Positions 7,171-11,202 of a stretch of DNA of 11,202 bases are shown piece after piece. Numbering within the stretch: position 1 is the first letter of the stretch; each line of letters opens with the position of its first letter. A program made the position numbers and the translations under genes. The notes beneath the pieces were generated by a model that saw only the letters and a program-made list of their open reading frames with translations, did not search any database and had not been told where the DNA came from. Location: NCBI GenBank assembly GCA_025201865.1, contig MU603240.1:2345-13546 (forward strand). The letters are read 5' to 3'. Source of the stretch: Ramicandelaber brevisporus (Eukaryota > Kickxellomycota > Ramicandelaberales > Ramicandelaberaceae).

Positions 7171-8866
7171 TTAATGGTCGAGGATACGTAAGTTGCCTGA
7201 AACAACCTTGTCATTCAAGATTGCACCAGATGGGATATCGATGCGATTTCCATGGTTAGCAACAATGATGACAGTGCCTTGAAGAACAACGCCTGAGCCA
7301 AAAGTGACATCGCCAGTTACAGTCAAATGATCCAGTTCCAGAATGTGAGGCGGACTCTTGAAGCGAGATAGAAACTCGGATACAGTGGTGAAAGATGAGC
7401 CCAACTTAACTAGAGGAACATTTTGGAACATTCGCTTTGAGTTCATCACCAAGTAGCCATTCTCCATTGAGTACAAGTCGCTCATAACGATGAATAGATC
7501 CGAAGTGGACTTTACAGGCAAGAAGCGCGAGCGAGGAACATTGACACCATGGGCATTGCTAAAGTGCTTGATAGCTGCGCCAACAGCAGTCTCCAGCTGA
7601 ATCACACCCTGGCCCTTCTTTGTAACCTTGTTATTAATGATAACTTCCAAGTCAAGCTCCTTCTTATCAACAACTCTCTTGATGGCCTTCAAATTAATCC
7701 ACAGATTGTTTGTGTTGAAGATCTTGAATTTCTTGATGCTCTTAAAGTCATCCACATGCTGCGGCGGAACCTGTGCAATTTCCGACTCTCTTGATGGCCT
7801 TCAGATTAATCCACAGATTGTTTGTGTTGAAGATCTTGAATTTCTTGATGCTCTTAAAGTCATCCACATGCTGCGGCGGAACCTGTGCAATTTCCAACAG
7901 GCGAATGTTGCCATCGTAATCAATCAGAGTTCCTCCTTTGATATCCGCCTTAGTCTTGTCAGTAACTTCCATCAAAAACTCGGATTCAGTCTTCACCATG
8001 TGCATTAGAATTGATGGGTTAACTGTGGCTCCTAAATTGTCCACGTTACTAACAAACACATACTCTTTGCCCATTTCAATCAGCTTGTCTAACAGTCCAG
8101 AGTTGGCAAACGATTCATACAAATCACCATGACCTGGGGGATACCATTCATCAGGAGTGTTGTCGGGATTGCGCGGCAGAGGCAGCAACTGATCCTTGAG
8201 TATACGCGGGTATCTAGACTGATTAAACATTAATACATCGACATTGTGATCACTATACTTTTGAACAATCTTGGAAGTATCCTCATCTGTGTTGAACGAG
8301 TTCATCAATACCAATGGAACCTGAGCGCCAGTCATTTCATTTAAATGCTCAATTTGATGAACTGTCAAATCAAGAAAAGTATATCCATCTCTAACTTCAA
8401 TGGCACTCTTCGGTCCAATGCATCCCATTGTGGTGCCCAGTCCTCCATTCAATTTCAGCACTGCCAATTTGCTCAAATGAGGCGTAGCTTCTTCAAACGT
8501 CACTTTGTCCAGTTTGTTGTAATTGATTATCTGATCATCTGCTGGACTATTGATTTTGCTCCAATCAAGTGCTGTGGATACATGCTTCTGCTTAGAACGT
8601 TCAGTTAAGAAACGCTGGAACAAGCGTGAAAAGTCATCCATCTCTTTGGAGAATCTAACCTTTTGCTCAGGCTCAACCACCTTCTCTGCAAGGATATCCA
8701 ATTCACGACGCATTCCCTTCATGCCCGTAGAGACTGGGTCGCGCTCCATGGGCTGTACAAAGTCACGTTTGGATGAAGTAAAGAATCCAAGAGTTGGCGA
8801 TAAAAGAAATGGTGATTTGTCAGTATTCGTCACATCAACAGACAGTGGATTAGAAGTAGAAGCCAT
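7171..8866 (-). CDS. UGP1: UTP-glucose-1-phosphate uridylyltransferase, interrupted by a 112-bp tandem duplication
   Basis: This enzyme makes UDP-glucose from UTP and glucose-1-phosphate for cell-wall glucan, glycogen and trehalose synthesis in the cytosol. The start is the ATG at 8864-8866 ([10 protein letters not shown]). Motifs, numbered on the restored protein: [18 protein letters not shown] (137-154, nucleotide loop), [13 protein letters not shown] (245-257), [13 protein letters not shown] (271-283), [13 protein letters not shown] (346-358), [14 protein letters not shown] (407-420, with the conserved Lys414), and a C-terminal beta-helix ending GNLRILDH. Read straight through, the frame breaks after Val361 and stops after 11 unrelated residues, because a 112-bp duplication (112 = 3x37+1) lies at about 7673-7895. 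Splicing out 7771-7882 as an intron gives exactly 527 residues, close to the usual roughly 500. The CDS would then be 7171-7770 joined to 7883-8866. Otherwise this is a pseudogene or an assembly error. Confidence 0.9.
7673..7895. repeat. Two-copy tandem duplication (111 bp plus one filler base)
   Basis: Segment 7673-7783 is repeated at 7785-7895, separated by one extra G at 7784. The copies differ at one position only (A at 7692, G at 7804), which is synonymous on the coding strand (TTG versus CTG, both Leu). A single-base filler without flanking homology looks like an end-joining scar. The one mismatch argues against a pure read-duplication artefact, but would fit two haplotypes wrongly joined in tandem. 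Confidence 0.97.
7771..7882 (-). other. Candidate intron created by the duplication (GT-AG, 112 nt, phase 0)
   Basis: The duplicated unit contains a single AGGT on the coding strand, in the context GCACAG^GTTCCG. Using the GT of the first-transcribed copy (7882-7881) as donor and the AG of the second copy (7772-7771) as acceptor removes exactly 112 nt. This restores Ile-Ala-Gln328/Val329-Pro with no change to the protein. CACAG is an acceptable acceptor. The donor GTTCCG is weak against the usual GTRAGT, and there is no pyrimidine tract before the acceptor. Splicing is therefore possible but unproven. Confidence 0.35.
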
Positions 8867-9326
8867 TTCTGCGCGAGAGTGCAAGTATCTTGCAAGAGTA
8901 TCTGAATAGGAAGTATCAGAGTAGAAGGTATGAATAAGAGGAAGCGACAGTGTGTGCGACAGTGTGTACGCGCGTATGTGTGTGCGACAAAGCTGACAAG
9001 AGAGCAAGTATGTAAAATAGAAAGGTCGCTGTTGGATGAAGATAGGAACGAAGCGACCATAGCAATGCCGGCACAGCCACTCTCCTTATATGGACAGCTA
9101 GAGAATGTGACTCGTGGAGCAGCATGGCACACGTGGTATAATATGCAACACAGCCAAACCGCAATATCAGCCACACATCAGGTGATATCCAACGGTTTGA
9201 GCATCACACCATGAGGCTATAAAAGGGGAAGGAGGAGAGGGCGGCGGCTATCAATCTCCCTTACACTGAATGATGCATTCGGGATGGTTGCAAGAGGATC
9301 GTCATAGATATGCGATGATTACGTAC
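8867..9326. promoter_or_regulatory. UGP1 upstream region with TATA-like element and E-box
   Basis: The minus-strand leader of UGP1 is pyrimidine-rich. A CATATAAG element (minus, 9085-9092) about 220 bp upstream of the ATG is the best TATA candidate. A CACGTG E-box lies at 9130-9135. On the plus strand a clear TATAAAAG occurs at 9218-9225. The reading frames here on either strand give no recognisable protein. Confidence 0.45.
9218..9225 (+). promoter_or_regulatory. Strong plus-strand TATA box without a clear gene
   Basis: CTATAAAAGGGG is a near-ideal TATA box that would start rightward transcription near 9250. Only a 40-codon frame follows (ATG at 9270-9272, MMHSGWLQEDRHRYAM), running antisense to the orphan exon at 9327-9434. 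I do not recognise that peptide and it may not be real. The element could drive a non-coding or antisense transcript. Confidence 0.4.
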
Positions 9327-9434
9327 ATTTTGGCGACGCGCAGAGCCAGAGCTTGGGGACGGCACGTCAGCACCGGCAGATGCGGCAGATGAACTGGACA
9401 CTGCCTTGGTGGGTCCAAAGGTCGTGAGAGGCAT
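9327..9434 (-). CDS. Orphan first exon, Ser/Ala-rich 36-residue N-terminus
   Basis: The ATG at 9432-9434 has a G at -3 and follows a CA/CT-rich leader and a good TATA box. It encodes exactly 36 codons beginning MPLTTFGPTKAVSSSSAASA and ending SGSARRQN, directly followed by GTACGTAAT, a strong donor site (9326-9321). Without splicing the frame continues 21 residues and stops at 9261 (57 residues in all). The Ser/Ala-rich start with a basic end resembles N-termini of small tail-anchored proteins such as the Sec61 beta type. However, no membrane anchor or other convincing second exon is found before UGP1 at 8866. It could be a truncated gene copy, a 57-residue protein, or a gene whose second exon I failed to see. 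Function unknown. Confidence 0.35.
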
Positions 9435-9588
9435 CTCGGCAGTGTTGGAAAAAGTAAAAAATAAAAGGAAGGTTGTTCTCAGAAAGTGATTCTTGCTTTT
9501 TTCGCGATGAGCGAGTGTGAAAAGGAAGAGATGTAAGCGAGTGAGTGAGTACAAGCAAAGCGCCAAGTTGTCGAATGGAAGAGGGAAG

Positions 9589-9636
9589 TTGGCGTTGTTG
9601 GTGTTGGTGTTGTTGGCGTTGTTGGTGTTGGTGTTG
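9589..9636. repeat. GTT/GGT-type triplet-hexamer repeat
   Basis: Imperfect repeats of TTGGTG and TTGTTGGCG units on the plus strand. On the minus strand this is a CAACACCAACACC leader sequence of the orphan exon transcript. Confidence 0.8.
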
Positions 9637-9704
9637 CGTGCTGTTTGGTTGTGGTTCGTGGTGTGTGTGCGTCGAAAGAGGAACGTGCTGTCAACATGAG
9701 GTCA

Positions 9705-9712
9705 CTTTTATA
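9705..9712 (-). promoter_or_regulatory. TATA box upstream of the orphan exon
   Basis: GGTATAAAAGTGACC on the minus strand. Transcription would start near 9675-9680, giving a leader of about 240 nt that is rich in CAACACC units and then CT-rich, as in true fungal leaders. An upstream ATG at 9697 probably lies before the start site. Confidence 0.55.
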
Positions 9713-10067
9713 CCATGACGCACTCGTGCCACACCTCGTTTCAGACACGAGAACATTGGCGGGCCAACTCGGTCAAAAGAATGTCGATCAAAAAAACACT
9801 ACAACAACAACAACATCCAACATCCAACGTGCAACATGCAACACGAATGTAGCCACTATCGAAAACGGGTTCATATCGATCGCATCATGATTAGAAAAGA
9901 TAGCGCAGTCGATTGTTCCCACCCTTACAGTAATTGATAAGCGAAAGTTAGCAACTCAACATGCCAACCGGAAGGAATAATTCTATTGAAAAAAAAAACG
10001 ATGGGGCACGTTGTAATTGTTTTTTTTGTTGGTTGTTGTTGGCTGTTGTTATTGTTGGTGATTGTGT
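9713..10067. other. Intergenic region downstream of TIM8
   Basis: It holds a CAACAACAACAACATCCAAC-type stretch (about 9801-9845), an A9 run near 9989 and a T8 plus TTGTTG-rich stretch (10021-10059) just beyond the TIM8 stop, so in its 3' UTR. No gene or RNA is recognised. Confidence 0.5.
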
Positions 10068-10427
10068 TTAGTGTCTTTGTTCCTCGAGGCGACGCACGAT
10101 GGCAACAGAGGTATCGAGGAACCGCTCAACGCAGTTTGCCAAGCACGAAGACTCTGTGCGATCCAATGACGCACTGCGGACAGAGCCGGTGATGCACTTA
10201 TCCCAGCACATGTCGGTGAAAGTGTGGATGGTTTGCTGCAGACGAGCTTTGGCGTTCTCAGCCTCGAGGAACTTGGCGAGCTCACGCTGTGTCTGATCGT
10301 CGAGCTGTCCGATTGCCGCAGCTGGTCCGCCAGCCGACAGATCAAAGGAATCGCCGGAAGATGCGCCAACAACTGGAGCAGCAGTTGCGGTGGCAGCCGG
10401 AGTCGAGGAGCTGGAGAAGAAGCCCAT
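10068..10427 (-). CDS. TIM8: Mitochondrial intermembrane-space chaperone TIM8
   Basis: A complete 119-residue protein. The C-terminal part carries the twin CX3C signature of small TIM chaperones: CWDKC (Cys74, Cys78) and CLANC (Cys95, Cys99). ELAKFLEAENAKARLQQ (49-65), HTFTDMCWDKC (68-78) and NCVERFLDTS (98-107) match Tim8 rather than Tim9, Tim10 or Tim13. Tim8 works with Tim13 as a hexamer, guiding hydrophobic precursors through the intermembrane space to the inner membrane, and is folded by Mia40. Two features are atypical. There are 16 residues between the cysteine pairs, two more than in human Tim8. There is also a Ser/Ala/Gly-rich N-terminal extension of about 45 residues (MGFFSSSSTPAATATAAP). 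A CCAAT motif lies about 80 bp upstream. Confidence 0.9.
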   Translation of the reverse strand: MGFFSSSSTPAATATAAPVVGASSGDSFDLSAGGPAAAIGQLDDQTQRELAKFLEAENAKARLQQTIHTFTDMCWDKCITGSVRSASLDRTESSCLANCVERFLDTSVAIVRRLEEQRH

Positions 10428-10507
10428 GTGTGTTTCGAGTCAGATTTTAAAAGTCGCAAAAGCAGATCAGAGTTGGTTTTGCATGCAAACCTTGTCGGTT
10501 CGACATC

Positions 10508-10512
10508 ATTGG
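10508..10512 (-). promoter_or_regulatory. CCAAT box upstream of TIM8
   Basis: CCAAT on the minus strand, 81 bp upstream of the TIM8 ATG. A weak TATA-like TTTTAAAA occurs nearer the gene (about 10445-10452). Confidence 0.35.
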
Positions 10513-10596
10513 AGACAATCAGCTCACCCAAAGCATACAGCAAGAACAAAAAAAAAAACAGAACACAGACTTCAACAGGGAAAGATGATAGCAGGA

Positions 10597-10625
10597 AGTG
10601 GGTGAGTGGGTGAGTGGGTGAGTGG
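10597..10625. repeat. 8-bp tandem repeat AGTGGGTG, about 3.6 copies
   Basis: Three perfect AGTGGGTG units plus AGTGG, lying between TIM8 and the CTP synthase stop and therefore in the CTP synthase 3' UTR. Confidence 0.9.
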
Positions 10626-10641
10626 ATGCTGAATGAATGGT

Positions 10642-10667
10642 GATGCTTAATGGCGATGCTTAATGGT
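10642..10667. repeat. 13-bp tandem duplication across the CTP synthase stop codon
   Basis: GATGCTTAATGGC (10642-10654) is followed by GATGCTTAATGGT (10655-10667). The second copy contains the final coding bases and the TAA stop (10660-10662); the first carries a copy of the stop in the 3' UTR. Confidence 0.9.
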
Positions 10668-11202
10668 GGTCGCCGATGGGCTTGCCGGCGAGATGGTCGT
10701 CGAGCTGGCCGGACGCGGCGAGGATGAGGCCGAGGAACGGCGGCGACGGGTGGAGCGGACGCGAGAGGTACTCGGGGTGGTACTGCGTGGCGACAAAGTA
10801 CTTGTGGGCCGGCAGCTCGAGCACCTGCATGCGCTGGCCCTTGTCGTCGCGGCCAATGTACTTCATGCCGGCCGCCTCCAGCTGCGCAACCAGCTCCGGG
10901 TTGACCTCGTAGCGATGGCGGTGGCGCTCGTGCACAATCGGCGCATTGCCGTACAGCTTGCGGATCTTGAAGCTCTCGGTGTCGGGCTCGAACAGCGTGG
11001 CGCGCATGCCCAGGCGCATGTTGGCTCCCATCGTGTCGCGCGAAATCTCCGGCATGTGCACCACGGCATACGTCACGCCGGCCGGGTCCTTGACAAACTC
11101 CTCGGACGTGGCGTTCGTGATGCCGCACACGTTGCGCGCAAACTCCACCGTGGCCATCTGCAGCCCGAGGCAGATGCCCAGGAACGGCACGTTGTTCTCG
11201 CG
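10660..11202 (-). CDS. URA7: CTP synthase, C-terminal glutaminase domain, partial
   Basis: The last 180 residues of CTP synthase, open to the right edge; the N-terminal synthetase domain lies outside. The enzyme converts UTP to CTP with ATP and glutamine. The class I glutamine amidotransferase domain supplies the ammonia. Its triad is visible: the nucleophile Cys in PFLGICLGLQ (window residue 11), and His142 and Glu144 in QYHPEYLSRPLHPSPPFLGL. Other CTP synthase signatures are GANMRLGMR, RKLYGN and HERHRHRYEVNPEL. The C-terminus is short (ASGQLDDHLAGKPIGDHH), lacking the phosphorylated tail of animal CTPS1. Third codon positions are almost all G or C, unlike UGP1 in this window. The stop lies in a 13-bp duplication. 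Confidence 0.95.
   Translation of the reverse strand, partial: RENNVPFLGICLGLQMATVEFARNVCGITNATSEEFVKDPAGVTYAVVHMPEISRDTMGANMRLGMRATLFEPDTESFKIRKLYGNAPIVHERHRHRYEVNPELVAQLEAAGMKYIGRDDKGQRMQVLELPAHKYFVATQYHPEYLSRPLHPSPPFLGLILAASGQLDDHLAGKPIGDHH

Noticed and set aside
7549-8008. Two overlapping plus-strand frames containing the same repeated peptide
   Set aside because: They are antisense shadows of the duplicated UGP1 segment.
8867-9007. Longer UGP1 start at 9007
   Set aside because: The added 47 residues are a pyrimidine-rich leader read as protein, and the ATG at 8866 gives the normal family N-terminus.
9479-9697. 72-residue Thr/Pro-rich frame on the minus strand
   Set aside because: It is a reading of the CAACACC leader repeat, and its ATG probably lies upstream of the transcription start.
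1-11202. A defence, toxin or mobile-element system
   Set aside because: No transposase, reverse transcriptase, terminal repeats, or toxin or defence domains are visible; the recognised genes are housekeeping or secretory.

Overview
This is eukaryotic nuclear DNA, most likely from a fungus, and my guess is an early-diverging lineage. No organism name can be read from the sequence. The evidence is: monocistronic genes with their own promoters (several good TATA boxes, some CCAAT boxes), pyrimidine- or CA-rich 5' leaders, many purine and simple-sequence tracts between genes, and proteins found only in eukaryotes (TIM8, tetraspanin, the RNase P subunit Rpp14, a eukaryotic UDP-glucose pyrophosphorylase). 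The UDP-glucose pyrophosphorylase C-terminus and the compact, mostly intron-free coding sequences look fungal. This placement is inference.

Layout, left to right. 1-272: N-terminal part of an unrecognised, disorder-prone protein running off the left edge (minus). 273-1076: intergenic, with an exon-like segment. 1077-2642: secreted M28 metallopeptidase of the carboxypeptidase Q type (minus). 2643-3422: its promoter and purine-rich DNA. 3423-4385: nine perfect 107-bp tandem copies covering the last 20 codons, the stop codon and 44 nt of 3' UTR of the next gene. 4323-5057: secreted DJ-1/PfpI-type protein resembling isonitrile hydratase (minus). 5427-6161: four-TM tetraspanin (minus). 6538-6900: Rpp14-type RNase P/MRP subunit (plus, the only rightward gene). 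7171-8866: UDP-glucose pyrophosphorylase (minus), interrupted by a 112-bp tandem duplication. 9327-9434: orphan Ser/Ala-rich first exon with its own TATA box (minus). 10068-10427: TIM8 (minus). 10660-11202: C-terminal glutaminase domain of CTP synthase (minus), running off the right edge.

The genes do not form one pathway or an operon-like system. They are ordinary housekeeping and secretory functions: UTP-dependent sugar activation, CTP synthesis, mitochondrial import, tRNA processing, membrane organisation and extracellular peptide turnover.

The most interesting signal is structural. The duplication inside the UDP-glucose pyrophosphorylase gene contains one AG^GT site. Removing the 112 nt between its two copies as a GT-AG intron would restore the reading frame exactly, so this is a candidate newborn intron made by tandem duplication. 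Nearby, the DJ-1-like gene has its 3' end tandemly multiplied nine times, and the CTP synthase gene has a 13-bp duplication across its stop codon. Together these suggest a genome prone to short tandem duplications, or a recurring assembly artefact. Read coverage and RNA data would tell these apart.
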